The notes under the pieces: generated by a model
The model's input: the letters and a program-made list of their open reading frames with translations, nothing else
What the model was told of the DNA's origin: nothing
Database searches by the model: none
Part shown: piece by piece, positions 19,444-27,769 of the stretch
Numbering within the stretch: the first letter of the stretch is position 1
Layout of the letters: each line of letters starts with the position of its first letter
Assembly: GCA_947175495.1 (NCBI GenBank)
Contig: CAMWNB010000025.1
Coordinates: 1 to 35,591 of the forward strand
DNA from: an uncultured Porphyromonadaceae bacterium
GTDB lineage: Bacteria; Bacteroidota; Bacteroidia; Bacteroidales; Muribaculaceae
Direction of reading: 5' to 3'
DNA: 35,591 nt
Position numbers and translations under genes: made by a program

Positions 19444-19872
19444 ATGGCTCGGATTATAGCAATAGACTTCGGACGAAAGCGCTGCGGCATCGCCGCCACC
19501 GACACGATGCAGATCGTGGCCAACGGCCTGTGCACCATACCCACGGCCGGGCTCAACGCATGGGTCAAGGCCTATGTGGCCCGCGAGCCCGTCGAGCGCA
19601 TCGTCGTAGGCCTCCCCGTCACCCTGCGCGGAGAGCCCAGCGAAAGCCAGAAATGGCTGCGGCCCGCCATCGACCGCCTCCGGCGCGAGATTCCCGACAT
19701 GCCCGTCGAATTCTTCGACGAGCGCTTCACATCCGCCATAGCCCACCGCGCCATGATCGACGGCGGCCTCAGCCGCATGGCACGACGCGACAAAGCACTC
19801 GTCGACGAAATATCCGCCACAATCATCCTCAACGATTATTTGGAAAGCAGACAATATAAAACCTCTAAATGA
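19444..19872 (+). CDS. ruvX: Putative pre-16S rRNA nuclease (YqgF/RuvX family)
   Basis: A 142-residue protein of the YqgF family, an RNase H-like fold implicated in 16S rRNA 5'-end maturation. Key segments are IIAIDFGRKRCGIA (Asp8 metal ligand), VVGLPVTLRGEPS, FFDERFTS and a C-terminal KALVDEISATIILNDYL that supplies the last acidic residues. The conserved first strand begins at residue 4, which fixes the start at 19444 although the promoter box ends only four bases upstream. Its stop overlaps the def start (ATGA), so the two are coupled. Confidence 0.93.
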   Translation: MARIIAIDFGRKRCGIAATDTMQIVANGLCTIPTAGLNAWVKAYVAREPVERIVVGLPVTLRGEPSESQKWLRPAIDRLRREIPDMPVEFFDERFTSAIAHRAMIDGGLSRMARRDKALVDEISATIILNDYLESRQYKTSK

Positions 19873-20432
19873 AACTACCCGTATATCTCTACGGCCACCC
19901 CGTACTGCGTAAGACAGCCGAGCCCGTAGCCCCGGGCCGCGAAGGCCTCAAAGACCTCCTCGACAACATGTTCGAAACCATGTACGCCTCCGAAGGCGTA
20001 GGTCTCGCCGCACCACAGGTCGGCCTCAGCGAGCAGATAGTTGTCATCGACGCCGACCCCCTCGGCGAGAACTTCCCCGAATGTGCCGGACGAAAGTTCG
20101 TCCTCATCAACCCCGAAATCGAAATCCTCGACGGCGAGCCCGTCACCCGCGCCGAAGGATGCCTCAGCCTCCCGGGGCTCAGCGAAAACGTGCGACGCAC
20201 CGAGCACATACGCCTCCGCTGGCTCGACGCCGACTTCACACCCCGCGAAGAAGAAATCTCCGGATTCCTCGCGCGCATCGTCCAGCACGAATGCGACCAC
20301 CTGCAGGGCAAAGTCTACATCGACCACATATCCCCCATACGCAAACAGCTCATCCGCGCCAAGCTCAACAACATCGTCAGCGGACGCATCCGCTGCGACT
20401 ACCCCGTAAAATACGCGCCGCGCCGCAAATAA
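19869..20432 (+). CDS. def: Peptide deformylase
   Basis: Def removes the formyl group from the N-terminal methionine of new proteins and binds a metal ion. All three family motifs are present: GVGLAAPQVG, EGCLSLPG (metal-binding Cys) and QHECDHLQG (two His ligands and the catalytic Glu). The 187-residue length is normal for the Bacteroidota form. The ATG overlaps the ruvX stop by four bases. ettA follows after 45 bases, so ruvX, def and ettA probably form a translation-related operon. Confidence 0.97.
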   Translation: MKLPVYLYGHPVLRKTAEPVAPGREGLKDLLDNMFETMYASEGVGLAAPQVGLSEQIVVIDADPLGENFPECAGRKFVLINPEIEILDGEPVTRAEGCLSLPGLSENVRRTEHIRLRWLDADFTPREEEISGFLARIVQHECDHLQGKVYIDHISPIRKQLIRAKLNNIVSGRIRCDYPVKYAPRRK

Positions 20433-20477
20433 ACGAAAAAGCACTCTCCGTACCACCACATAACACCCCCTCCCCAG

Positions 20478-22148
20478 ATGGCAGACGACAAAAAAGTAAT
20501 CTTCAGCATGGTAGGTGTCAGCAAAATCTACCCGCCGCAGAAACAAGTACTCAAAAACATCTACCTCTCGTTCTTCTACGGAGCCAAAATCGGCATCATC
20601 GGTCTCAACGGCTCCGGCAAATCATCCCTGCTCAAAATCATCGCAGGCATCGACAAGGAATACCAGGGCGAGGTAGTCTTCTCCCCCGGCTACTCCGTAG
20701 GCTATCTCGAGCAGGACCCGAAGCTCGACCCCGAAAAGACAGTGATTGAAGTAGTCCGCGAAGGCGTGCAGCCGATCATGGACATGCTCGCCGAGTTCGA
20801 CAAAGTCAACGAAGCCTTCGCCGACCCCGACGCCGACTTCGACACACTCCTCGCACGCCAGGCCGAACTGCAGGACAAGCTCGACGCCGCCGACGCATGG
20901 AACATCGACAGCAAGCTCGAACGCGCCATGGACGCGCTCCAGTGCCCGCCCGACAATCAGCCCGTCGCCACACTCAGCGGAGGCGAACGCCGTCGCGTAG
21001 CCCTCTGCCGCCTGCTCCTCCAACAGCCCGACGTGCTCCTGCTCGACGAGCCCACCAACCACCTTGACGCCGAAAGCATCGACTGGCTCGAGCAGCACCT
21101 CCGCCAGTACCCCGGCACCGTCATAGCCATCACCCACGACCGCTACTTCCTCGACAACGTGGCCGGATGGATTCTCGAGCTCGACCGAGGCGAAGGCATA
21201 CCATGGAAAGGCAACTACTCCTCATGGCTCGACCAGAAAACCAAGCGCCTCGCCCAGGAAGAAAAGCAGGCCAGCAAACGCCGCAAAACACTCGAAAGAG
21301 AGCTCGAATGGGTGCGCATGGCCCCGAAAGCACGACAGGCCAAAGGCAAAGCACGCCTCAACTCCTACGACCGCCTGCTCAACGAAGACCAGAAACAGCG
21401 CGAAGAACGCCTCGAAATATTCATCCCCAACGGACCACGCCTCGGCAACAAAGTCATCGAAGTGCACAACCTCGCAAAAGCCTTCGGCACGAAGCAGCTC
21501 TTCCGCGACCTCAGCTTCACACTCCCGCCGGCAGGCATCGTAGGCGTCATCGGACCCAACGGAGCCGGCAAGACCACACTCTTCAAGCTCATCATGGGCC
21601 TCGAACAGCCCGACGCAGGCACCTTCGACGTTGGCGAGACAGTGAAAGTCTCCTACGTCGACCAGACCCACCGCGACCTGCGGCCCGACGCCACCGTCTA
21701 CGAAGTCATCTCTCAGGGCGTCGAATCATTCCGCATGGGAGGACGCGACGTCAACGCACGAGCCTACCTCTCCAAATTCAACTTCGCCGGAGCCGACCAG
21801 GAAAAGAAAATCGGAGTCCTCAGCGGCGGAGAGCGTAACCGCCTGCACCTCGCCATGGCGCTCAAGGAAGAAGGCAACGTGCTCCTGCTCGACGAACCCA
21901 CCAACGACATCGACGTCAACACACTGCGCGCACTCGAGGAAGGCCTCGACGACTTCGCCGGATGCGCCGTCGTAGTCAGCCACGACCGATGGTTCCTCGA
22001 CCGCATCTGCACCCACATCCTCTCTTTCGAAGGCGACGGCAACGTAGAGTGGTACGAAGGCTCCTACAGCGACTACGAAGAATACAAGCGCGCACGCAAC
22101 GGCGGCAAAGAACTCCCGCGCCGACGCTACCGCAAACTCATGGACTGA
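20478..22148 (+). CDS. ettA: Energy-dependent translational throttle protein EttA (ABC-F)
   Basis: A soluble ABC-F protein with two ATPase domains that binds the ribosomal E site and gates the first peptide bond according to ATP/ADP level. Domain 1 has GLNGSGKSSLLK, LSGGERRRVAL and LLLDEPTNHLDA; domain 2 has GPNGAGKTTLFK, LSGGERNRLHLA and LLLDEPTNDIDV. Between them is a charged linker (about residues 240-315) with the P-site tRNA-interaction motif region. The 556-residue length agrees with E. coli EttA (555), and the C-terminal YSDYEEYKR segment is characteristic. It ends just before a very stable hairpin (22181-22217). Confidence 0.96.
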   Translation: MADDKKVIFSMVGVSKIYPPQKQVLKNIYLSFFYGAKIGIIGLNGSGKSSLLKIIAGIDKEYQGEVVFSPGYSVGYLEQDPKLDPEKTVIEVVREGVQPIMDMLAEFDKVNEAFADPDADFDTLLARQAELQDKLDAADAWNIDSKLERAMDALQCPPDNQPVATLSGGERRRVALCRLLLQQPDVLLLDEPTNHLDAESIDWLEQHLRQYPGTVIAITHDRYFLDNVAGWILELDRGEGIPWKGNYSSWLDQKTKRLAQEEKQASKRRKTLERELEWVRMAPKARQAKGKARLNSYDRLLNEDQKQREERLEIFIPNGPRLGNKVIEVHNLAKAFGTKQLFRDLSFTLPPAGIVGVIGPNGAGKTTLFKLIMGLEQPDAGTFDVGETVKVSYVDQTHRDLRPDATVYEVISQGVESFRMGGRDVNARAYLSKFNFAGADQEKKIGVLSGGERNRLHLAMALKEEGNVLLLDEPTNDIDVNTLRALEEGLDDFAGCAVVVSHDRWFLDRICTHILSFEGDGNVEWYEGSYSDYEEYKRARNGGKELPRRRYRKLMD

Positions 22149-22180
22149 TGCTCAGGCAAAAGCGAATCGCACGCCACACA

Positions 22181-22217
22181 CGCGGCGGCGCGGGGACAGC
22201 CCCCTCGCGCCGCCGCG
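22181..22217 (+). other. Very stable GC hairpin between ettA and tamL
   Basis: CGCGGCGGCGCG (22181-22192) pairs perfectly with CGCGCCGCCGCG (22206-22217), and GGG with CCC can extend the stem toward an ACAG loop. No T-run follows, so it is not a standard terminator. It lies 35 bases before the tamL ATG and may lower read-through, shield the ettA mRNA end, or limit tamL translation. Confidence 0.7.
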
Positions 22218-22252
22218 CCGTGCCGTGCCACGCAGAAAAATCCCGTCCCTCC

Positions 22253-24577
22253 ATGTTTCGCTTTTGCCACTTTGCATCTTTCATCCTCCTCATCACCACA
22301 CTCCTCACCGGCTGCTCCACAACACGCCACGTCCCCCCGGGCAGGATGCTCCTGCGCGAAGTCGACATCGACATCACAGGCGACCGCGACCACGTCGACC
22401 CCGACGAACTCTACTACTTCCTCCGCCAGACTCCAAACCACAAAGTACTCGGATTCGCCAAGCTGCAGCTCGCCACCTACAACCTCTCCGGCAGCGACTC
22501 CACGCAATGGTTCAACCGATGGGTACGGCGCATCGGACAGCCACCCGTCATCTACGACCCGCAGCTCACCGACGCCTCCGTGCGCCAGCTGCGCACAGCC
22601 CTCGTCAACCGCGGCTACATGCACGCCTCCGTCACAGCCGACACCATCGTGCGACCCGGCGGACGCAAAATCGACGTCACCTACCGCATCGACACAGGAA
22701 CGCCACACCGCATCGCATCTCTCGCCTACGACATCCCCGACTCAGCCATACGCACAATCGTCCTCGCCGACACCGCCGCATCAGCCATCCCCGCCGGCGG
22801 ACCACTCGACCGCAACCGCCTCGACGACGAGCGGGCACGCATCACCACAGCACTCCGCAACCACGGCTACTACGCCTTCACCAAAGAATACATCTCATTC
22901 CTCGCCGACACCATCGAAGGCAGCCCCGACGTAGACCTGACCCTACGCATGCGCCCGCCGCACGCAGCCACCGAGCGCATCGACTCCGCCGCCACCGGAC
23001 GCTACCGCATCGCATCCGTCACATTCCTCACCGACGCCGACGCACCCGCTTCAACACCACGCGACACCATCCACTTCCGCGACATCGACATCGTCTACGG
23101 CCCCGACCACTACCTCCGCCCGGCCGTACTCGAAGAAAAATGCTACATACGGCCCGGGCAGCCCTACAGCGCACGCGCCGTCGACCTCACCTACGAAGCC
23201 CTCTCCCGCCTCGGCATCCTGCGCTTCATCAACATCGAGATGCAGCCCGCCGCAGTCGTCGACGGCGAACAATGGCTCAACGCCGTCATAGCCCTCGGAC
23301 GCAACCGCAAGCAAGCCGTCAGCGTCGAACTCGACGGAACCAACAGCGAAGGCGACCTCGGAGCAGGAATCGCACTCACCTACCAGCACCGAAACCTCGG
23401 CCACGGATCCGAACAGCTCACAGCAAAACTCCGGGGAGCCTACGAAAGCATCAGCGGAAACCTCGACGGGCTCATCAACAACCACTACACCGAGATAGCA
23501 TCCGAAGTCGGACTCACATTCCCCAAATTCGAATTCCCCCTGCTCTCCCGGCGCTTCAAGATGAAAGTGCGCGCATCCACCGAATTCGCCGTATCATTCA
23601 ACTACCAGGAACGACCCGAGTACACACGCCTCATCTTCGGAGCCGGATGGAAATACAAATGGCAGCAGCGAATGCGCGACTTCCAGTATCGCCACACATT
23701 CGACCTCATCGACATCAACGTAGTCCGCCTGCCGCGCTCCACCATCGACTTCCTCGACGAAATAGCACCCGACAACCCACTCCTCCGCTACAGCTACGAG
23801 GACCACTTCATCATGCGCCTCGGCTACACACTCTACCGCACCAACCGACGCATACCCACAGCCACCGTCAACGCATTCGCCATACAGCCCTACGTCAGCA
23901 CTCTGCGCATCGCCGCCGAAACAGCCGGCAACCTCCTCTACGCCATCTCCTCCCTCGCCGGACAACACCGCAGCGAAGGAGCCTACAAACTCTTCGGCAT
24001 ACAATACGCACAATACGCCAAAGCCGAACTCGACTACACCTACACGCGCAACTTCAACGACCGTAACGCACTCAGCGCCCACATCGGAGCAGGCATCGCC
24101 GTCCCCTACGGCAACTCATCGATGGTGCCCTTCGAAAAACGATTCTACGCCGGCGGAGCCAACGGCGTCAGAGGATGGGGAGTACGCACCCTCGGCCCCG
24201 GCGCATACGACTCACGCAACTCCGTCAGCGACTTCATCAACCAGTGCGGCGACATACGCCTCGACCTCTCGCTCGAATACCGGGCAAAACTCTTCTGGGT
24301 CTTCGAAGGCGCACTCTTCATCGACGCAGGCAACATCTGGACAATACGCAACTACGCCACACAGCCCGGAGGCGTATTCCGATTCAACAGATTCTACCGC
24401 CAGATAGCCGCAGCCTACGGCGTAGGCCTGCGCATGGACTTCACCTACTTCCTCCTCCGCCTCGACCTCGGCCTCAAAGCCCACAACCCCGCCGAGGGTC
24501 AGGAACCATGGCCCATCATACACCCGCGGTGGAGCCGCGACGCCAACTTCCACTTCTCCGTAGGCTACCCCTTCTGA
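22253..24577 (+). CDS. tamL: TamL: lipidated TamA/BamA-family outer-membrane protein
   Basis: A 774-residue Omp85-family protein. It starts with a lipoprotein signal (LLTGC, Cys21), which marks the Bacteroidota variant TamL, thought to replace TamA and act with TamB in moving proteins or lipids to the outer membrane. Residues of about 30-400 fit POTRA-like repeats (for example VRQLRTALVNRGYMHASV and ARITTALRNHGYYAF). The C-terminal half is a 16-strand-type barrel with GGANGVRGWG, the conserved loop-6 motif, and it ends in an aromatic residue (SVGYPF). I start at ATG 22253, where the signal peptide begins; upstream in-frame codons are basic and overlap ettA. TamB is not in the window. Confidence 0.9.
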   Translation: MFRFCHFASFILLITTLLTGCSTTRHVPPGRMLLREVDIDITGDRDHVDPDELYYFLRQTPNHKVLGFAKLQLATYNLSGSDSTQWFNRWVRRIGQPPVIYDPQLTDASVRQLRTALVNRGYMHASVTADTIVRPGGRKIDVTYRIDTGTPHRIASLAYDIPDSAIRTIVLADTAASAIPAGGPLDRNRLDDERARITTALRNHGYYAFTKEYISFLADTIEGSPDVDLTLRMRPPHAATERIDSAATGRYRIASVTFLTDADAPASTPRDTIHFRDIDIVYGPDHYLRPAVLEEKCYIRPGQPYSARAVDLTYEALSRLGILRFINIEMQPAAVVDGEQWLNAVIALGRNRKQAVSVELDGTNSEGDLGAGIALTYQHRNLGHGSEQLTAKLRGAYESISGNLDGLINNHYTEIASEVGLTFPKFEFPLLSRRFKMKVRASTEFAVSFNYQERPEYTRLIFGAGWKYKWQQRMRDFQYRHTFDLIDINVVRLPRSTIDFLDEIAPDNPLLRYSYEDHFIMRLGYTLYRTNRRIPTATVNAFAIQPYVSTLRIAAETAGNLLYAISSLAGQHRSEGAYKLFGIQYAQYAKAELDYTYTRNFNDRNALSAHIGAGIAVPYGNSSMVPFEKRFYAGGANGVRGWGVRTLGPGAYDSRNSVSDFINQCGDIRLDLSLEYRAKLFWVFEGALFIDAGNIWTIRNYATQPGGVFRFNRFYRQIAAAYGVGLRMDFTYFLLRLDLGLKAHNPAEGQEPWPIIHPRWSRDANFHFSVGYPF

Positions 24578-24601
24578 CCCCTCCCATCCCCCATCCCGAC
24601 C

Positions 24602-25255
24602 ATGCACCAGCTCGTAATCTTCGACCTCGACGGCACACTCCTCAACACCATCGCCGACCTCGGCGAAGCCGCCAACCACACAATGGCCGCACTCGGCTAT
24701 CCGCAGCACTCGCCACAATCCTACCCCACCATGGTAGGCAACGGCGTCGCACGCCTCATCGAACGCGCACTCCCCGACAGCGCACGCACACCCGACATCC
24801 GCGACCAAGCCCTCGAAATCTTCCGCGACTACTACGACCGGCACCTCGCCGACCACACCACACCATACCCCGGCATACCCCAACTCCTCGACGAACTCAC
24901 AGCCCGAGGCATAGCCGTCGCCGTCGCATCCAACAAATACGAAGCAGCCGTCCGGCGCCTCGTCCGGCACTTCTTCCCCGCCATAGAGTGGGCAGCCGTC
25001 TGCGGCAACATCGAAGGCGTACCCGTCAAGCCCGACCCATCCATCGTATTCCGCATCCTCGCCGACCATCCCACCCCCAAAGCAGCCACACTCTACGTCG
25101 GCGACAGCGGCGTCGACATCGAGACAGCACGCCGCGCATGCCTCGACAGCGTAGGCGTCACATGGGGATTCCGCTCCGCCGCCGAACTCCGCGCCCACTA
25201 CGCCACCCACATCATCACCACCCCCGCCGAACTCCTCCCCATCGCCCTCGCCTGA
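24602..25255 (+). CDS. gph: HAD phosphatase, phosphoglycolate phosphatase-like
   Basis: A 217-residue haloacid dehalogenase-type phosphatase. Motif I is FDLDGTLLNT (nucleophile Asp8), motif II is VASNK (with the conserved Ser), the lysine of motif III is probably in VKPDPS, and motif IV is YVGDSGVDIETA. A helical cap lies between motifs I and II. The pattern is closest to phosphoglycolate phosphatase Gph, but close relatives act on other sugar or nucleotide phosphates, so the substrate is uncertain. It is 24 bases downstream of tamL and is followed by a strong terminator (25311-25349). Confidence 0.85.
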   Translation: MHQLVIFDLDGTLLNTIADLGEAANHTMAALGYPQHSPQSYPTMVGNGVARLIERALPDSARTPDIRDQALEIFRDYYDRHLADHTTPYPGIPQLLDELTARGIAVAVASNKYEAAVRRLVRHFFPAIEWAAVCGNIEGVPVKPDPSIVFRILADHPTPKAATLYVGDSGVDIETARRACLDSVGVTWGFRSAAELRAHYATHIITTPAELLPIALA

Positions 25256-25310
25256 CCCACCGCAGGCAGCTGTTTCAGAAACAAACGAGCCACCCCTCAT
25301 AATTCCAAAA

Positions 25311-25349
25311 CAAAGACGCCCGGACACGAAATTTGTCCGGGCGTCTTTG
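25311..25349. terminator. Strong bidirectional terminator after gph
   Basis: A perfect 16-bp stem (25311-25326 with 25334-25349), mostly GC, closes a 7-base loop. It lies between the convergent gph (+) and the exported-protein gene ending at 25409 (-). Confidence 0.85.
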
Positions 25350-25365
25350 ATAGTCTGAAAGGTTC

Positions 25366-25402
25366 AGACCCCGTTCCCCAATATTTGTTAACGCCGGGGT
25401 CT
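25366..25402. repeat. Dispersed palindromic repeat, copy 2
   Basis: This is the full-length copy of the element at 14420-14456. AGACCCCG (25366-25373) pairs perfectly with CGGGGTCT (25395-25402). The loop, containing ATATTTGTTAACG, is unchanged from copy 1, in the same orientation. It lies between the gph terminator and the stop codon at 25409, on the left edge of an AT-richer gene patch. Confidence 0.85.
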
Positions 25403-25408
25403 AAGTCT

Positions 25409-26026
25409 TCAATTGATGATTTCAACATCATCAAAATCAACCTTACACTTGCCAAAAGCGAAGAATCCAAAACCGTTGGAAGTAATGGGCACATACTTAC
25501 ACATAAGAGCCTGCACATCGTTCACGCGAAACTCCAGCTCTCCGCCCATATAGATTACTTCTATATCAAGCGCCGTAGTCTTCTTGCCTCTCTGGAGCTT
25601 GAACTGATTCTTCTGTTGACCAACGATTTTGCCCTCCTTCATTTTATAAAGCCAGGCACAGTCACCCTTGATCATGAACACAATACAGTTCATATCATCA
25701 AGATAATCCAGGATAATGCCGAACTGCTTTTTCCCTTCGAATTTCTCGACTGTTGCCGTACACTTAATATCGAACCCCTTTGCAGGGTCCATCGGAAGAA
25801 AAGAATGAGTGGCGACATTAGCCACCATATCGGCCAGCGGAGTATTGCTGTTATCGGATTTGCTTTCCAACCGCATTACGCCCTCTATTATATAGGCTTT
25901 GCCGAGATCTGCGGAATATTCAGTCCACTGCCAGGAATTGGAGTCGAAAGTTTCTTTCAACTGACTGAATGCATTGGTAGAAATTGCAACTACCAACGCA
26001 ACAAGAATGATTACTCTTTTTGTCAT
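25409..26026 (-). CDS. Exported protein of unknown function, possible LamG-like fold
   Basis: A 205-residue protein with a clear signal peptide (MTKRVIILVALVVAISTNAFSQ, cleavage near residue 21), so it is exported. The mature part alternates short beta-strand-like segments with aromatic residues (ETFDSNSWQWTEY, FGIILDYLDDMNCIVFMI, FGFFAFGKCKVDFDDVEI). This pattern is reminiscent of concanavalin/LamG or DUF1080-type jelly rolls. I do not recognise catalytic residues. Base composition is clearly more AT-rich than the neighbouring core genes. It lies 53 bases downstream of the PEGA pair on the same strand and may be transcribed with it. The fold is a guess from pattern only. Confidence 0.7.
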   Translation of the reverse strand: MTKRVIILVALVVAISTNAFSQLKETFDSNSWQWTEYSADLGKAYIIEGVMRLESKSDNSNTPLADMVANVATHSFLPMDPAKGFDIKCTATVEKFEGKKQFGIILDYLDDMNCIVFMIKGDCAWLYKMKEGKIVGQQKNQFKLQRGKKTTALDIEVIYMGGELEFRVNDVQALMCKYVPITSNGFGFFAFGKCKVDFDDVEIIN

Positions 26027-26079
26027 TTTAGATGTGGTTTATTAGAGATTGAGGCCGGGACGACCTCAATCTCCGGGTT

Positions 26080-26820
26080 TTACTTCTCTCCCAAGCGGGT
26101 CTGGAATTCACTTATGAGCGACTCGAACTCCTTCATTATACGGTTGGTCTCCATAAATGATTCTTCCTTGCTGCGGCTTTGCATCGGAGCCATTTCAGAC
26201 GTGAGTTTTATCTGGAAAGTAAGCTCCCCGCCGATGTTCGACTCTTTTATCGTAACACGGTGCCTCAGCGTTTTGCCGGCGTCAATATAATTCTTATAAA
26301 GCCACGGAGTCTGTATAAACCCCGACGCCATATCGGACGTCAGTATCTCATCGAAATACTTAAGAAGCACGCTGTGCGCCAGCTTCCAGGCATTATCCGC
26401 ATTACGTTTGCCACTTCTCTTATCGTCCGAATATAAGGATTTATTGACCTTGACAGAAAAGAAATTGTTTGCGATTGAAGATTCTGCGGTCTGTCTTAAC
26501 AGCATATCTTCCTTCAGCTTGATTTCTATAGTCTTTCTGCCGTCATTGCCATAAACACGGGTCGTAAGCGTTTCGTAGCCCGGTGCCGAGCACTCAAGTG
26601 AGATGAAATCCTTTTTCTTAATCTTCACTTTTGCCGAGCCTTCGCCATAATACGAGCCATTCACCTTAATTGTCGCATCGGAAGGAATCACAACAATCTG
26701 GATTTCTTTCTCTCTTCCTAAGAATTTGTTGATTTTACCCGACACCTCGTCCAGTTGAGCCGATGCGTCCGCAAAACCCAGAAGAAAGAATCCGACAAGC
26801 GTTATCACCAAGCGGGTCAT
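26080..26820 (-). CDS. Exported PEGA-domain protein, paralogue 2
   Basis: A 246-residue protein with a signal peptide (MTRLVITLVGFFLLGFADASAQ). A PEGA domain follows (about residues 42-100: IVVIPSDATIKVNGSYYG, then SLECSAPGYET), a small beta domain common in surface proteins that bind or present glycans. The next 140 residues or so have no family I recognise; they include WKLAHSVLLKYFDEILTSD and TPWLYKNYIDAGKTLR. The start is ATG 26820, seven bases after the upstream stop; the longer frame to 26859 lies inside that gene. By hand count it is about 83% identical to the neighbour over 205 residues, and it has about 18 extra residues between the signal peptide and PEGA. Confidence 0.78.
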   Translation of the reverse strand: MTRLVITLVGFFLLGFADASAQLDEVSGKINKFLGREKEIQIVVIPSDATIKVNGSYYGEGSAKVKIKKKDFISLECSAPGYETLTTRVYGNDGRKTIEIKLKEDMLLRQTAESSIANNFFSVKVNKSLYSDDKRSGKRNADNAWKLAHSVLLKYFDEILTSDMASGFIQTPWLYKNYIDAGKTLRHRVTIKESNIGGELTFQIKLTSEMAPMQSRSKEESFMETNRIMKEFESLISEFQTRLGEK

Positions 26821-26827
26821 GGCATTC

Positions 26828-27514
26828 CTATTTTTCTCCAAGACGAGACTGGAATTCACTGATTAAAGTCTCGAACTCTTTCATGATACGATTAGTCTCG
26901 AGAAACGACTCCTCTCTGCTGCGTCCCTGTATCGGAGCCATTTCGGATGCCATTTTAATCTGGAACGTCAGATCACCGCCGATATTGGACTCCTTTATCG
27001 TGACTCTGCAGCGAAGTGTCTTGCCTGCCTCAACATAGTTTTTATATAGCCATGGTGTTTGAATGAAGCCCGACGCGGCGTCTGATGTCATGATTTCATC
27101 AAAATATTTCAGCAACACACTATGCGCCATTTTCCACGCATTCTCCGAATTTCGTTTCCCCGTTGTCGGGTCATCGCTATACAGCGACTTGTTCACCTTC
27201 ACCGAAAAGAAGTTGTTCGCGACAGAAGATTCTGTTGTCTGCTTCAGCAGCATATCTTCCTTCAGCTTGACCTCGATAGTCTTTCGGTCGTCATTGCCAT
27301 AGATACGGGTGTTAAGGGTTTCATAGCCAGGGCAGCTACATTCGAGCGACACAAAGTCGTTCTTTTTGATTTTAAGGACTGCGCTCCCGTCTCCATAGTA
27401 GGAGCCGTTAACTTTGATTGTTGCCTCGGAGGGGATAACGACAATCTTTATGTCCTTTCCCCATGCATACACAGCGAAGACAGCTGCAATCAACATCAAG
27501 AAACTTCTTTTCAT
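26828..27514 (-). CDS. Exported PEGA-domain protein, paralogue 1
   Basis: A 228-residue protein with a signal peptide (about residues 1-19) followed directly by a PEGA domain (IVVIPSEATIKVNGSYYGDG, then SLECSCPGYETL) and the same unassigned C-terminal domain as its tandem partner at 26080. Most differences are conservative (Asp/Glu, Ile/Val, Lys/Arg), as expected for a duplication kept under selection. It is the first gene of the AT-richer patch, and the 6S-like RNA region with its promoter (27770-27800) lies directly upstream, so the RNA could also be part of its 5' leader. The function is unknown. Confidence 0.8.
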   Translation of the reverse strand: MKRSFLMLIAAVFAVYAWGKDIKIVVIPSEATIKVNGSYYGDGSAVLKIKKNDFVSLECSCPGYETLNTRIYGNDDRKTIEVKLKEDMLLKQTTESSVANNFFSVKVNKSLYSDDPTTGKRNSENAWKMAHSVLLKYFDEIMTSDAASGFIQTPWLYKNYVEAGKTLRCRVTIKESNIGGDLTFQIKMASEMAPIQGRSREESFLETNRIMKEFETLISEFQSRLGEK

Positions 27515-27589
27515 GATTGGTTCTTATGCGGTTCCCAGCTCCCATGAACCATTAAAATGCCGAAGCGTGGAACTGTATGCCACGTCTTA

Positions 27590-27705
27590 AAGTGAAGGTG
27601 CTAGGAATACCTTTGAGAACAGATGTGGAAACAGCCCCACGCTATGCGCGGGAACCGTCTGCCTACTCTTGTTCTCGTGGTTAAAGTTTCCTAGGCTTTT
27701 CACTT
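27590..27705 (-). ncRNA. ssrS: 6S-like structured RNA candidate
   Basis: On the minus strand the region folds into one long interrupted hairpin. AAGTGAA pairs with TTCACTT (27699-27705 with 27590-27596), CTAGGAA with TTCCTAG (27601-27607 with 27688-27694) and GAGAAC with GTTCTC (27615-27620 with 27671-27676). These are separated by internal loops, with a large bubble around 27608-27614 and 27677-27687. The tip is a CCCGCGC-ATA-GCGTGGG hairpin that needs a G-U pair only on the minus strand, which fixes the direction. A rod with a central bubble is the hallmark of 6S RNA, which binds RNA polymerase. The transcript probably runs from about 27764 to about 27545. The identity is uncertain; a leader element for the PEGA gene is the alternative. 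Confidence 0.55.
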
Positions 27706-27769
27706 ACAAGAAGAAGACATAACGCTTCTTTTTAATCAAATGTCGTGACAGGACTTACCTTGTCAGCCG

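Noticed and set aside
22225-24066. Plus-strand frame of 613 codons overlapping tamL
   Set aside because: It is dominated by Arg, His and Pro and lacks any motif, whereas the tamL frame has a lipobox, POTRA-like repeats and a barrel motif.
25271-25283. Short palindrome TGTTTCAGAAACA after gph
   Set aside because: Six-base arms in a single copy are not informative enough to call a site.
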